Origin: Leptospirales bacterium
GTDB taxonomy: Bacteria; Spirochaetota; Leptospiria; Leptospirales; Leptonemataceae
Reading direction: 5' to 3'
DNA: 64,000 nucleotides
NCBI GenBank assembly: GCA_019694655.1
Contig: JAIBBN010000003.1
Coordinates: 248,001 to 312,000 of the forward strand
This document shows, piece after piece, positions 52,001 to 61,752 of the stretch. The translations under genes were made by a program, and so were the position numbers. Positions within the stretch are counted from its first letter, which is position 1. Every line of letters starts with the position of its first letter. The notes beneath the pieces are model-generated. The model worked only from the letters and a program-made list of their open reading frames with translations, was not told the DNA's origin and searched no databases.

Positions 52001-53692
52001 ATGAACGAAACAAGAAACAAACGTGTTGAAGTCGAAGAAATAGACGGCGAGCGCTGGGATGCGATATTCATAGGATCGGGCATTGGTTCGCTGGCGGCGG
52101 CGGCGCTTCTGGCGCGGCGCAAGAATCTGCGCTGCTTGATACTCGAACGACACTATCGCGCCGGCGGCTTTACCCACGCCTTCGAACGCAAAGGCTACAG
52201 CTGGGATGTGGGCATCCACTACATCGGCGGCATGCGCCCCGGTTCGTCGCTCTACCAGCTCCTGAACTATATTTCCAACGGGACCCTGCGCTGGCAGGCA
52301 ATGCCGCACAACTTCGACTGCTTTCACTATCCTGATCTGGATTTTGCGCAGCCGGCCAATGCCGTCGAATTTCAGCAACGCCTGATTGCGACCTTTCCAG
52401 CCGAGCAAAAAGCAATCGAACGCTATTTTCGCGACCTGCGACGCGCAACTAATTGGCTCTCGCTCTATGTGATGAGCCGCATCTTGCCGGCGCCTGCGGC
52501 GCGGCTGGTTGGCTGGTATTCGACTTTACGATCGGGCCTGGCCTTGCAAACAACCGGTCAGTACCTGCAGCGCAATTTCAAGGACCGGCGATTGCGGGCG
52601 CTTCTGGCCTCCCAGTGGGGCGACTACGGTCTGCCGCCCGGCGAGAGCGCCTTTGTGATTCATGCGACAATTGCCAGCCACTACCTGGAAGGCGGTTGGT
52701 ATCCGGTTGGCGGCGGCTCAGCAATCCTTGCGGCCATTGAACCGGTGATCGCCGCGGCAGGCGGCGAGCTGCGCGTCAATCATGAGGTTCTGGAGATCTT
52801 ACAAAATGAGAATGGCGCCGCCTGTGGAGTGCGCGTCGCCTGTGGCGCCGGAAGTCGCAAGACGGTGCGCATTTTCCGCGCGCCGGTGATTGTCTCTGAC
52901 GCCGGCGCCGTAAATACCTACGGGCGCTTGCTGAACGAGCCGGCCCCATTTCTGAAGCAATTGCAGAGTCTGCCTTCGCCGAAGAGCGCTGTGACACTGT
53001 ATCTTGGTCTGAATCGCGACCCGCGCAGCCTGGGGTTTGCGGGCGAGAATCACTGGATCTATTCCGACTTCGATCATGATTCCGTTCCCCACTCGATGGA
53101 TGAGCTGCTTGCCGGCCGTCCGCGGATGGCCTTTCTCTCATTTCCTTCTATGAAAGACCCGCAGGCGCGCAAGCATACGGCGGAGATCATCAGCTTTGCC
53201 GACTATGCGCCCTTTGCGTCTTTTGCCGATTCGCCCTGGAAAAACCGCGGCGAAAAATATGAGGCAATGAAAGAGCGCATCGGTCAGGGGCTGCTGGCCA
53301 CGGTGGAGCGACAATTTCCCGGTTTTTCGGCGCTGGTCGACTACTCCGAGCTCTCAACGCCGGTCACCGTGGAGCATTTCGCCAATTTTGAAAAGGGGGC
53401 CATCTACGGCATTCCGGTGGCGCCGGAGCGCTATCGGCTGCGCTGGCTTGGGCCCCGGTCGCACATCAAAGGCCTCTACCTGACCGGCGCGGACTGTGTG
53501 TCGCTGGGAATTGGCGGGGCCTTGGTGGGCGCTGTAGCCTCAGCCGCGGCGATCCTTGGCGGACCATCCTTCATGAATATCATGCGCGACGCCATGCTTT
53601 CGGGAAGCGCCCCGGTCGAAGCCTCGGAAGAGGACGCCGATCAGGCGAATATTTCCAAACCCGAAGCGGTCGGGGCCGGAAATAAAGGCTGA
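52001..53692 (+). CDS. FAD-dependent carotenoid isomerase/retinol saturase-like oxidoreductase
   Basis: A 563-residue flavoprotein of the CrtI/RetSat/CrtISO family, which desaturates, saturates or isomerises polyene lipids. The FAD-binding Rossmann motif is AIFIGSGIGSLAAAALLARR (GSGIGS at 25-30), with E49 for the ribose and the YRAGGFTHAF segment. GGWYPVGGGSAILAAIEPVI and the C-terminal GLYLTGADCVSLGIGGALVG complete the signature. The actual substrate is unknown, and no carotenoid genes are nearby. The ATG at 52001 has GGAGAA about 15 bp upstream. Confidence 0.86.
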   Translation: MNETRNKRVEVEEIDGERWDAIFIGSGIGSLAAAALLARRKNLRCLILERHYRAGGFTHAFERKGYSWDVGIHYIGGMRPGSSLYQLLNYISNGTLRWQAMPHNFDCFHYPDLDFAQPANAVEFQQRLIATFPAEQKAIERYFRDLRRATNWLSLYVMSRILPAPAARLVGWYSTLRSGLALQTTGQYLQRNFKDRRLRALLASQWGDYGLPPGESAFVIHATIASHYLEGGWYPVGGGSAILAAIEPVIAAAGGELRVNHEVLEILQNENGAACGVRVACGAGSRKTVRIFRAPVIVSDAGAVNTYGRLLNEPAPFLKQLQSLPSPKSAVTLYLGLNRDPRSLGFAGENHWIYSDFDHDSVPHSMDELLAGRPRMAFLSFPSMKDPQARKHTAEIISFADYAPFASFADSPWKNRGEKYEAMKERIGQGLLATVERQFPGFSALVDYSELSTPVTVEHFANFEKGAIYGIPVAPERYRLRWLGPRSHIKGLYLTGADCVSLGIGGALVGAVASAAAILGGPSFMNIMRDAMLSGSAPVEASEEDADQANISKPEAVGAGNKG

Positions 53693-53725
53693 AGGAAAGG
53701 CCGCCCGCCGGGCCTGTGGGCGCTC

Positions 53726-54448
53726 ATGGCAGGAAAAACTGGTAAGCTAAGTCCCACGGCGGAGCGCGCTCTCCAGGCCTACGGCGGCGAAAAAATGTGG
53801 CGCCAGGCAAAATTCCTGGAGGCCGAAGTCAGTACCGGCGGACTGCTGTTTTTGCTGAAGCGGCGTCCGGTTTTCCGGCACGCCCGCCTGCTGCTGTCGG
53901 TGCAGCGTCCGGAAGTATGGCTGCGTCCTATCGACCGCAAAGAGCAGCTCAGCGGCGTGCTATCCGGCGGCGACGTTCGCCTGGAAGATGCCAGCGGCGA
54001 AACCGTGGACTCCAGAAAGGATGCGCGCCGCTTCTTCCCCTATGGCCGTCGGCTGCTCTACTGGGACGATCTCGATCTGGCCTATTTCGCGGGCTATGCC
54101 TTCTGGAATTATTTAACGTTTCCAAATCTTTTGCTAAACTCAAGTATTTCATGGGCGGAAAGCGCGCCGGGCATTCTGGACGCCGAGTTTCCGGATTCGA
54201 TTCCCACCCACAGCCGCCGGCAGCGCTTCTTTTTCGATACGAAGAGCGGTCTCTTGCAGCAGCACAATTATGTCGCCGAGGTGGTCAGCCCTCTGGCTTC
54301 GGCAGCGCATTGCATTCTGGAACACCAGACCCAGGATGGGCTTTGCTTTCCCTCGCGGCGCGCGGTCACGCCAGCCGCCGGCAACGGCCAGCCGCGCAAG
54401 CGCCCGCTGCTGGTCAGCATCGAAGTGCATGGTCTGAAGCTGCGCTAG
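53726..54448 (+). CDS. Conserved hypothetical protein
   Basis: A 240-residue protein without a signal peptide or membrane helix. The start (ERALQAYGGEKMWRQAKFLEAEV) resembles lipid-carrier-like proteins that begin with an Y-G-G-x-x-x-W helix. Beta strands follow (GLLFLLKRRPVF, PEVWLRPIDRKEQLSG) and then a WNYLTFPNLLL segment. No enzyme motif is visible. It may bind hydrophobic ligands, but this is weak. It starts 33 bp after the flavoprotein gene, with which it may be co-transcribed. Confidence 0.68.
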   Translation: MAGKTGKLSPTAERALQAYGGEKMWRQAKFLEAEVSTGGLLFLLKRRPVFRHARLLLSVQRPEVWLRPIDRKEQLSGVLSGGDVRLEDASGETVDSRKDARRFFPYGRRLLYWDDLDLAYFAGYAFWNYLTFPNLLLNSSISWAESAPGILDAEFPDSIPTHSRRQRFFFDTKSGLLQQHNYVAEVVSPLASAAHCILEHQTQDGLCFPSRRAVTPAAGNGQPRKRPLLVSIEVHGLKLR

Positions 54449-54519
54449 GCTGCCGGCGTCTACCGAGCGCAGTCAATCTGTATCCGTACCGCGTCCTGGC
54501 GGTTTTCCCGAAATTGTAG

Positions 54520-54600
54520 ATGTGATTAATTTTTTGATGAAATAAAAAACAAGAATAATGCAAAAATTGCGTTTGCGTCGTCCAATATTGGGTTGTGAAT
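54520..54600 (+). promoter_or_regulatory. AT-rich region ahead of the chemosensory operon
   Basis: The 225-bp gap 54449-54673 contains the most AT-rich stretch in the window, including TTAATTTTTTGATG and AATAAAAAACAAGAATAATG. It is the likely promoter and regulatory region of the seven-gene operon that follows. AATAAT (54554-54559) is a near-consensus -10, but no clear -35 at the right distance was found. Nothing else coding is seen in the gap. Confidence 0.4.
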
Positions 54601-54673
54601 AAGGGGATGGGCGATACTGCGAACTCCCTGTAACCGCGAGTTTGCGATCGCTCAGTCCAAAAGGACGCATGCT

Positions 54674-55144
54674 TTGGCCGCCGAGAATCGAAATTGCCTG
54701 GCCCTGGTCTGTTATGCGGGTGAGCAGCGCGTAGCCTTTCGTTTGCCGCAGATCGTGCGCGTGGTTGCCGCCGCCGCCCTGCAGCAGTCGCCCGATGCAC
54801 CTGAGCATCTGCTGGGCCTGCTGAATCTTGGCGGCGAGATCATCCCTGTATTCGATTTACTCTTTATGCTGGGCGCTGGCCGTCATCGTCTGCGCGCCAG
54901 CGACAGCTTTGTGCTTGTTCAGGCCGAAGGGCGGCGTTTTGGCTTTCGGGTTACTGGCATCGACGCCATTGTCGCAATTCCAGAAGCCTCGGTGCGTCTG
55001 CTTTCCGATTTTCAGATCGAGGGCGAACTGCACGGCGCCGTTGTCGCCGCGGAAGATGGAACCCTGCTGCTGATGACGCCAGAGCGTCTGACGCTGCCCG
55101 ACGCCTTGCGTATGATGCCCATTGCAGCGGGGAGCGGCATCTGA
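54674..55144 (+). CDS. CheW-like adaptor (first)
   Basis: CheW couples receptors to CheA. The 156-residue domain has LALVCYAGEQRVAFRLPQIV, LLGLLNLGGEIIPVFDLLFM with the conserved G-x-x-x-P-V-x-D-L, and the second barrel with FRVTGIDAIVAIP. It starts with TTG at 54674; AAGGA lies about 8 bp upstream, and a nearby ATG at 54669 is out of frame. By position and type it corresponds to WspB of Wsp pathways. It overlaps cheR (TGATG). Confidence 0.88.
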   Translation: MAAENRNCLALVCYAGEQRVAFRLPQIVRVVAAAALQQSPDAPEHLLGLLNLGGEIIPVFDLLFMLGAGRHRLRASDSFVLVQAEGRRFGFRVTGIDAIVAIPEASVRLLSDFQIEGELHGAVVAAEDGTLLLMTPERLTLPDALRMMPIAAGSGI

Positions 55145-56331
55145 TGGAGCAGCTGCTAAGAAAAATCGAGAATGAGTTAGGCCTCGACCTTCGAGGCTCG
55201 CGTCAGGATCGCTTACAGGCCGCCATTTTAGCGCTGCCAATGGCGACCGAACAAAGCCCGGATCTTCCAACTAGCGTTGGACTGTCCGCGGCGGGCGGAT
55301 TGCAGCCGCTGCTTGAGCAGCTGGTCCCTCATGCTACAGTCGGCGAAACCTATTTCTGGCGCGAACCAGAGACCTGGGCCTTATTCGAGTCCAGTCTGCT
55401 GCCGAAGATCCTCGATCAAGCAGAACGCGAAGGAAGATCCCCGCGTTTCTGGTCGGCCGGCTGCTCTACAGGAGAAGAGGCCTACTCCATCGCCATTGCC
55501 TGCAACCGCGTCGCCGGCCGCCGCGACAGCTCCGGCCGCCCGCGGATCCTTGGCAGCGATATCAATGCAGATTCCATTGCCCGGGCGCGCAGGGCAAGTT
55601 TTCGCGATTGGTCGATGCGCGGCGTACCAGACTGGTTCTTTCAATACTTCAGTCGATCGCGCGATGGTCATATCACAATCGAACCTGCAATTGCCAGCGC
55701 TGTTCAATTTCAAGTAGCGAATCTCAATCGCCTGCAGCAGCAGGCGGTTCGCGGAGCGCCCTTCGATGCTATTTTTTGCCGTCATGTTCTGATGTACTTT
55801 CAGCCGGAAGCGATGCGACGCACGGTCGCGGCGCTACGCGCTTTGCTTGCTGAAAACGGGCTGCTGATTGTTGGCGTCGCCGAAGCGTCGCTGCTGGAGG
55901 GAATCGATGGCCTCGAGCGCGCCCATCGCACTTTGCCCGTTTTCCAGCTGGCCGCCGCGCGCCTTGCTCCGGCGCCGGCATTTGCCAGCTCGCGCCAATG
56001 GGAAGTTCCGGCCTCGCCGCCAATGGCCGCTGCCTTTGGTTCAGTTGCGGATTTCAGCGCGACGGAGCAGCAACAGGCCAGCTGGATGAAACAGCTGGAG
56101 GCGATGCTGCGAGAGGATTCGCCCGAAGTTGCTATAGCCATAGTAGACGAGCGCCTGATCGAAGAACCCGAACTTGCCGAACTGCACTACGTGCGCGGAC
56201 TATTGCTTACTCTTTTGCATCGAAAGCGCGAGGCTCTGGCTGCATTTCGCGCCGCTCTCTATCTCGATCCAATGCATGATGGCGCCCGCCAGGCGACCGC
56301 TTCGCGCCGCATGCCGGGCGGAGCATCATGA
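55144..56331 (+). CDS. CheR methyltransferase with TPR tail (WspC-like)
   Basis: CheR methylates receptor Glu residues using SAM. The 395-residue protein has the N-terminal helical domain, the TVGETYFWREPETW segment, motif I FWSAGCSTGEEAYSIAI (102-118), GSDINADSIARAR, and AIFCRHVLMYFQPEAM. Residues from about 300 on add a tetratricopeptide-like helical tail (AELHYVRGLLLTLLHRKREA). This is the CheR-TPR architecture of WspC and FrzF. It lies between two cheW genes. Confidence 0.9.
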   Translation: MEQLLRKIENELGLDLRGSRQDRLQAAILALPMATEQSPDLPTSVGLSAAGGLQPLLEQLVPHATVGETYFWREPETWALFESSLLPKILDQAEREGRSPRFWSAGCSTGEEAYSIAIACNRVAGRRDSSGRPRILGSDINADSIARARRASFRDWSMRGVPDWFFQYFSRSRDGHITIEPAIASAVQFQVANLNRLQQQAVRGAPFDAIFCRHVLMYFQPEAMRRTVAALRALLAENGLLIVGVAEASLLEGIDGLERAHRTLPVFQLAAARLAPAPAFASSRQWEVPASPPMAAAFGSVADFSATEQQQASWMKQLEAMLREDSPEVAIAIVDERLIEEPELAELHYVRGLLLTLLHRKREALAAFRAALYLDPMHDGARQATASRRMPGGAS

Positions 56332-56888
56332 GCTTGATTGCAAATGAGGCTAAGCCGGCGCAGCAAGTAGACGAGCTGCGCGAGGCGAATGTCCTAAGGG
56401 AGCGCGCCGCGCTACTGGCCCGTCCCAGGCAAAGTTCTTCCAGTTCTGAGTCGAATCAAGTCTTGCTGCAATTCAGCAGCTGTGGACAGCGCTTTGCCGT
56501 CGACGCTCTGGCGGCGGCCGGCGTTGCTTATGTGAATCGAGCGATACGACTGCCAAATACGCCGGCGCGGTTGCGCGGCCTGGTTCGCGTCGGCGGTGAG
56601 ACGCTCTATGTGATCGACCTTGCCGCATTTCTCGGGCGCACTGCATCCGCAGCGCCTCTTCCCTCGCGTTTTCTCGCCCTGCGGCTGGCGCTATCGAATC
56701 GCTCAGCCTGCATTGAAATCGAAAGCGACGTCAACGTCGCCACAGTGTCCAGCGTCGACATGGTTCGTGTGACAGCCGAATCCGCCCTGCAGCATTCGTC
56801 GGCCGTGTCGGGCATGCTATCCGATGGTCGGATCATTCTCGATGCCGCCGAACTGCTTCAGCTGGCGGCTGCCCAGGAGAAAAACTAA
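56328..56888 (+). CDS. CheW-like adaptor (second, N-terminally extended, WspD-like)
   Basis: A 186-residue CheW with about 42 extra N-terminal residues (LREANVLRERAALLARP, a charged helix) before the barrel: LLQFSSCGQRFAVDALAAAG, LRGLVRVGGETLYVIDLAAF. The extension matches the WspD type, which has a similar added helix. It overlaps cheR by ATGA and ends immediately before the receptor gene. Confidence 0.88.
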   Translation: MSLIANEAKPAQQVDELREANVLRERAALLARPRQSSSSSESNQVLLQFSSCGQRFAVDALAAAGVAYVNRAIRLPNTPARLRGLVRVGGETLYVIDLAAFLGRTASAAPLPSRFLALRLALSNRSACIEIESDVNVATVSSVDMVRVTAESALQHSSAVSGMLSDGRIILDAAELLQLAAAQEKN

Positions 56889-58529
56889 ATGCACTATTCA
56901 CATTGGAAAATTCGCACCAAGTTTCTGGCTTTGCTTGCGGCCCAGACCCTGCCGTTGGCGCTGGTCGGCGGCCTTTCGCTCTGGAACATCCAGCGCTTAA
57001 TCGACGTAGAGGCGCGAGACAAGCGACTCTCGGATGAAACGGTTGCTCTTCAACGCTTCAGGACTGAGCAGAATCGAATTCGCGCCGACGTTCATCAGTT
57101 GTCCGGTGCAGAAGTTGATCGTCGGGGGGAGTCTGAGACTCTAGTGGCGATCGCGGAAAGCAGAAAAGCTGCGAGAACCCAGCTGCGACTGCTTGCTGAT
57201 CGCCAAAGTCGGGAATGGCGGGATGATGTTCAAAGACTGGTGCAAGCTTGGACTGAACTGGATCAAGACTATGAAGTGAAGCTTTTTCCTTTGCTTCGAA
57301 GCGGAAACTATACGGCGGCTGAGCGCTTGATTCATGGCGAACTATTTCGTCAGAACAATCGAATTACAGAGCGCTGCTCTGTGTTAACCGAAACGATGCA
57401 AGGGGTGATGAGCGCGCGACTGGAAGAATCTCGTGCGCTGGCTTCGGACGTCATTGCCTATGTTAGCTTGATCATGGGTCTCGGATTGGCCGCTTCCATC
57501 GGCCTTACATTGTTTGCGTCGTCAACCTTGCTGCAGCCGCTCAACACGGCGGTCGTTCTTTCCCGAAAAATTGCCTCCGGGGATTTGAGTGCGGACATCC
57601 GCCTGGACGAGCGACGCGATGAGTTTGGCGACCTGCTTGCTGCGCTGAAGTCGATGGCTGATAGTTTGCGCCATTACTCGGCGGAAACCACGGCAGCCGC
57701 CGACAGTATGGCGCAGGCTTCGGATGGAATCTTTTCAGGGGCTGCTGATCTTGCCGCCTCTTCGGCGCAATCGGCGACGGCAATTACTCAGACCACAGCA
57801 ACCGTCGAAGAGGTCAGGAAGACGGCGCAACTTTCCAGCGAAAAAGCAGTCGCCGTGTCGGAGCGAGCCCAGTCTTCGGCGGGCGTCGCCGCCGCCGGTC
57901 GCGAGGCTGTGGAGAAAAGCATCGCCGGAATGGGTCATTTGCAAGAACAAATGCGATCGATGGCCGAGACCATTGTTCAGCTCTCCGAACGTAGTCGGGC
58001 CATTGGCGAGATCATGGCCGTCGTCAATGATCTTGCAGAGCAGTCCAACCTGCTTGCCGTAAATGCTGCGATAGAAGCATCGCGCGCCGGCGAACACGGC
58101 CTTGGATTTTCGGTAGTCGCCGGCGAAGTCAAGTCGCTTGCCAGCGAGTCAAAAAGCGCCGCTGCGCAGGTTCGGACGATCCTGTCCGAAATTCAACAAT
58201 CGATCAGCAGCGCGGTAATGGCCACCGAGCAGAGCGCTAAAGCCGCCGAGGCCGGAATGGTTCAGACGCGTTCCGCCGGTCAGGCGATACGCGATTTGAC
58301 CGATAGCTTTGCACTTTCGGCGGACGCCGCGCTGCAGATTGCCGCGGCCAGTCAGCAGCAATCGATCGCTGTCGGTCAGGTTGCGATCGCCATGGATAGC
58401 ATTCGCGTTGCCGCAGCGCAGCAGGCCTCGGGCGCCGCCAGCGCCGAGAAATCAGCCAGGGGCTTGCAGGATTTGTCGCTGCGTCTGCGGCAAAGCCTCG
58501 GTCGATTCAGGGTTGTGGCCGGGTCATGA
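56889..58529 (+). CDS. Methyl-accepting chemotaxis protein, 4-helix-bundle type
   Basis: A 546-residue receptor. Membrane helix 1 is at about 12-32, a periplasmic four-helix bundle (33-187) follows, and helix 2 is at about 188-212. A HAMP domain ([20 protein letters not shown]), then the signalling coiled coil with tip [19 protein letters not shown] and [13 protein letters not shown]. Gln- and Glu-rich helical pairs could be methylation sites for the neighbouring CheR. The base composition of the sensor part looks more AT-rich than the surrounding genes. It abuts cheW and overlaps cheA by ATGA. Confidence 0.93.
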   Translation: MHYSHWKIRTKFLALLAAQTLPLALVGGLSLWNIQRLIDVEARDKRLSDETVALQRFRTEQNRIRADVHQLSGAEVDRRGESETLVAIAESRKAARTQLRLLADRQSREWRDDVQRLVQAWTELDQDYEVKLFPLLRSGNYTAAERLIHGELFRQNNRITERCSVLTETMQGVMSARLEESRALASDVIAYVSLIMGLGLAASIGLTLFASSTLLQPLNTAVVLSRKIASGDLSADIRLDERRDEFGDLLAALKSMADSLRHYSAETTAAADSMAQASDGIFSGAADLAASSAQSATAITQTTATVEEVRKTAQLSSEKAVAVSERAQSSAGVAAAGREAVEKSIAGMGHLQEQMRSMAETIVQLSERSRAIGEIMAVVNDLAEQSNLLAVNAAIEASRAGEHGLGFSVVAGEVKSLASESKSAAAQVRTILSEIQQSISSAVMATEQSAKAAEAGMVQTRSAGQAIRDLTDSFALSADAALQIAAASQQQSIAVGQVAIAMDSIRVAAAQQASGAASAEKSARGLQDLSLRLRQSLGRFRVVAGS

Positions 58530-60712
58530 GCAACCTGGAAGAACTACAACAGCGCTTGTCGCTGATCTTCCAGGAGGAGGCGCAGGAGCGCGTCGCTCGC
58601 CTGGAATCGGCTTTGTTCGAGTTGCGCCAGAATCCGCTGGCTCGCGCCGCGCTGCAGTCGGCCTATCTCGAAGCGCACAGCATCAAGGGAGCGGCGCGCT
58701 CCGCCGGAGTTCGCGCCATAGAACGAATCTGCCAGGGATTGGAATCGCAGCTTTCGTTGTATCGCAACGAGGAGCGTAGTTGCACCCCGGAAGCGGCCGA
58801 GCTTGCGCTGGAAGGATGTCAGGCCATCAAGGACGCGCTGCTTCGCGCAACCAAGGGGGAAGCAATCGATAGCGGCGCGTATGCACAGTTGCTGCGTCGT
58901 CTGGATGTTGTCGGAAGCGGCGAATCAGGCGATCGTCCTGCTGCTGAACCAGAGCGTTCCATCGCGCCAGCTGCGAATCCTGGGCCGCCGGTCATCGCGC
59001 CTGCGCTGGAGTCGGCCATGCGCATCCCTGTGGAACGGGTGCACAATCTGCTGCGACGAGCGGATGAGTGGATCGTGGGCGGCGAGGCCATGGCCAGCCC
59101 GCGCACTTCGCTGGAAGAATTGCGCCAATTGTTGCGGAGGGTGGAAACAAAGGCGGCAGCCGCCGTGGAGGTGCGAGAGCATGCTGCGCTGGCGGCGACT
59201 CCGTCCGTTGGGCAGGCGCTTCCATGGCAGTTGCAGGCGCGACAGTTGTTACGCCTCATCGATCGGCAGCTGGTCGAATTGAGCAAAGGGATGCGATCGC
59301 ACGGCGCTGCCTTTCGCGAGAGCGCCAGAGCGCTGCTGGTGCTTCCCGCCCACGATTGGCTGGAGCTATTGCGTTTGAGCATCGAGAGCCTGGCGCGGGA
59401 GCAAGGATGTAAGGTGCAGGTCAGCGTCGCTGGCGGCGACATCGAAGCAGACCGCATGATCCTCGAGGAAATGCGAACTCCGCTGTTGCACCTCCTGCGC
59501 AATGCTATTGCTCATGGCGTAGAAACGCTGGCCGAACGCCTGGCCGCCGGAAAAGGCGAGGCCCTGCAAATCGCTCTGCGGCTGGCGCTCGAACCGGGTG
59601 CGCGGCTGTTGATCTCCGTAGCTGATGATGGTCGCGGGCTGGACGCTCCAGCTTTGCGACGACGAGCCGTCGCCATGGGAATCATCGAGCAGTCGGAGGC
59701 GGAGCTGCTTGATGAAGCGCGGTCTTTCAACTTGATCTTTCATCCTGGTCTCAGTACGCGTCAGAATGTCGATGAGGTTTCGGGGCGCGGCGTGGGCATG
59801 TCCATCGTTCGCGACGCTGTTGATCGGCTCGGCGGCAACATCCAGATTCACTCACAGCCAGGCAAAGGAGCGGAGTTCGTGCTGCGACTGCCGTCGCGGA
59901 TGTCCGCCTTCCGCGCTATCGTGGTGGGCGTGGGACTGGAGCGATTTTGCATTCCGGCCACCGCCGTCCTTCGTGTTCAGAAGCTGGACCGCACGCAGTT
60001 GGCGGATGCTGGCCAGGGCGCCAGTTTGCTCTGGCAGGGGGCCGCAATTCCGGCCTGCGAGCTTGGCGCAGCGCTTGGCGTGGCGTCGGCGGCCGAGTCT
60101 GATGGGCACATTGCCGTGATCGTGAGCAGTCATGGAAGCATGGCCGCTTTACTTGTTGATGCGCTGCTTGACGAACGCGAGATATTGCTACACGGCCTTG
60201 GCAGTCTGGCGCCAGATGTTCATTGTATCAGCGGCGTCGCCGATTGTGGCGATGGAACACTGGCCCCGGTCCTGCATATTCCTCAACTAATTGCGGACGC
60301 CGCCATGCGCCCCTGCGCCGCGCGCGCCGCAGCCTCGCGGGCGGCCGCTCGCATTCTGCTGGTAGAAGATTCCGTAACCTCGCGGGCTCTGCTGCTGGGC
60401 ATCCTGGAGGATGCGGGCTATCAGGTCACTGCCGCTGTCAATGGACGCGAGGCGACGGCGGCGCTGGAGGCGGAGCAATTCGAGCTGGTAGTTTCGGATG
60501 TGGAGATGCCGGAAATGGACGGCATTTTGCTGACAGAGTACATTCGTCGGAGACCAGAATGGGATAAAATTCCGGTAATCCTGGTAACTTCCAGGGCCTC
60601 GCCGGAAGATCGCCGCCGCGGAATGCAGGCCGGCGCCAATGCCTATGTTTCCAAGCTCAGCTTCGACCAGGCCGAACTGCTGGGCGCAATTCGCAATGTG
60701 GTCAGCGTATGA
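58526..60712 (+). CDS. Hybrid histidine kinase CheA-REC (WspE-like)
   Basis: A 728-residue CheA with an extra receiver. The HPt domain has phospho-His51 in [14 protein letters not shown]. After a linker, the dimerisation P3 region is followed by the ATPase P4: [16 protein letters not shown] (N box), VADDGRGLD (G1), and [19 protein letters not shown] (G2). A CheW-like P5 domain follows, and a C-terminal REC domain with acceptor Asp658 in [11 protein letters not shown]. All kinase motifs look intact. The CheA-REC fusion is a hallmark of Wsp-type pathways. It overlaps mcp and cheB. Confidence 0.93.
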   Translation: MSNLEELQQRLSLIFQEEAQERVARLESALFELRQNPLARAALQSAYLEAHSIKGAARSAGVRAIERICQGLESQLSLYRNEERSCTPEAAELALEGCQAIKDALLRATKGEAIDSGAYAQLLRRLDVVGSGESGDRPAAEPERSIAPAANPGPPVIAPALESAMRIPVERVHNLLRRADEWIVGGEAMASPRTSLEELRQLLRRVETKAAAAVEVREHAALAATPSVGQALPWQLQARQLLRLIDRQLVELSKGMRSHGAAFRESARALLVLPAHDWLELLRLSIESLAREQGCKVQVSVAGGDIEADRMILEEMRTPLLHLLRNAIAHGVETLAERLAAGKGEALQIALRLALEPGARLLISVADDGRGLDAPALRRRAVAMGIIEQSEAELLDEARSFNLIFHPGLSTRQNVDEVSGRGVGMSIVRDAVDRLGGNIQIHSQPGKGAEFVLRLPSRMSAFRAIVVGVGLERFCIPATAVLRVQKLDRTQLADAGQGASLLWQGAAIPACELGAALGVASAAESDGHIAVIVSSHGSMAALLVDALLDEREILLHGLGSLAPDVHCISGVADCGDGTLAPVLHIPQLIADAAMRPCAARAAASRAAARILLVEDSVTSRALLLGILEDAGYQVTAAVNGREATAALEAEQFELVVSDVEMPEMDGILLTEYIRRRPEWDKIPVILVTSRASPEDRRRGMQAGANAYVSKLSFDQAELLGAIRNVVSV

Positions 60713-61752
60713 ATCGAAAGACTAAAGTTATGATTGTCGATGATTCGGCGACGGCGCGCGCCTTGCTGGAGCTAATATTTTCCAGCGATCCTGACTTCGA
60801 GGTTGCGGGCGCGGCGGCCAGCGGCGCCGAGGCGCTGGCTGCCATTGAAAGGATACAGCCAGATCTGGTGACTATGGATCTGCATATGCCAGAGATGGAT
60901 GGTCGCGAGACGACGCGTCGCCTGATGCAAGAGCGTCCTACGCCAATCTTGATGGTCAGCGCCACCACTACCGCAAAGGACGCCCGCCACGGCCTTGGCG
61001 CTCTGGAGGCCGGCGCACTGGCTTTTCTACAGCGCCCCCAGGGGCCGGGCGATCCAACATTTCAGTCATCGGCCGGCGAGATTCGACGCCTGGCCAGATT
61101 GCTGAGCGAAGTTCCGGTCGTTCGGCGCCGGCCAGCGCTTGCAGCCGGCGCAACGACGCCGCACCGCTCTTCGCATCGTATTCGCGTCCTGGGCATCGGC
61201 GGTTCAACTGGAGCTCCTATGCCGCTGCGCACGATTCTGGGCGCGATTCCGGCCGAAGCAGCCTATTCAATTGTTGTGGTCCAACATATATCCGCTGGCT
61301 TCCAGCAAGGTTTGATCGACTGGCTTGCTTCCGCAACGCGCCTTGAGGTGCGCGAGGCAAAAGACAAAGAGCGCCTGGATGTCGGCGTCGTCTATTTCCC
61401 GCCAGAGAACTGGCACATCGGCTTTCATGCGGACCAGAGCATTGAGCTTTCTCAAGCCGCGCCCGAGCACCACGCTCGTCCCTCCGTCTCTTACCTCTTT
61501 CGAGGTCTGGCCACGACCTTTGGCGCTGCGAGCGGCGGCGTTTTGCTTTCCGGAATGGGCGAAGATGGCGCCGCAGAATTGCTGGATATCCGGCGCGCTG
61601 GCGGATTGTCCATCGCCCAATCAGAAGAGTCTTGCATTCTCCACGGCATGCCAGGCGCCGCGCAGCACATGGATGCCGCCGAATTTCTGCTCTCGCCAAC
61701 GGATACTGGAGAGCTGCTGGCGTCGCTGGCGGCTCAGGGAGGCTCTCGATGA
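60709..61752 (+). CDS. CheB protein-glutamate methylesterase (WspF-like)
   Basis: CheB removes receptor methyl groups and is activated by CheA phosphorylation. The 347-residue protein has an N-terminal REC domain with acceptor Asp57 in LVTMDLHMPEMDG. A linker and the esterase domain follow, with the catalytic Ser166 (GIGGSTGAP), His193 (VVVQHISAGF) and Asp286 (GMGEDGAAEL). All active residues are present. It overlaps cheA by ATGA and the next kinase gene by ATGA. Confidence 0.93.
   Translation: MNRKTKVMIVDDSATARALLELIFSSDPDFEVAGAAASGAEALAAIERIQPDLVTMDLHMPEMDGRETTRRLMQERPTPILMVSATTTAKDARHGLGALEAGALAFLQRPQGPGDPTFQSSAGEIRRLARLLSEVPVVRRRPALAAGATTPHRSSHRIRVLGIGGSTGAPMPLRTILGAIPAEAAYSIVVVQHISAGFQQGLIDWLASATRLEVREAKDKERLDVGVVYFPPENWHIGFHADQSIELSQAAPEHHARPSVSYLFRGLATTFGAASGGVLLSGMGEDGAAELLDIRRAGGLSIAQSEESCILHGMPGAAQHMDAAEFLLSPTDTGELLASLAAQGGSR

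Noticed and set aside
53797-54519. 240-residue alternative plus-strand frame overlapping the hypothetical gene at 53726
   Set aside because: It is Arg/Ala/Ser-rich with no strand or helix pattern, while the 53726 frame has ordinary protein composition and a good position after the flavoprotein gene.
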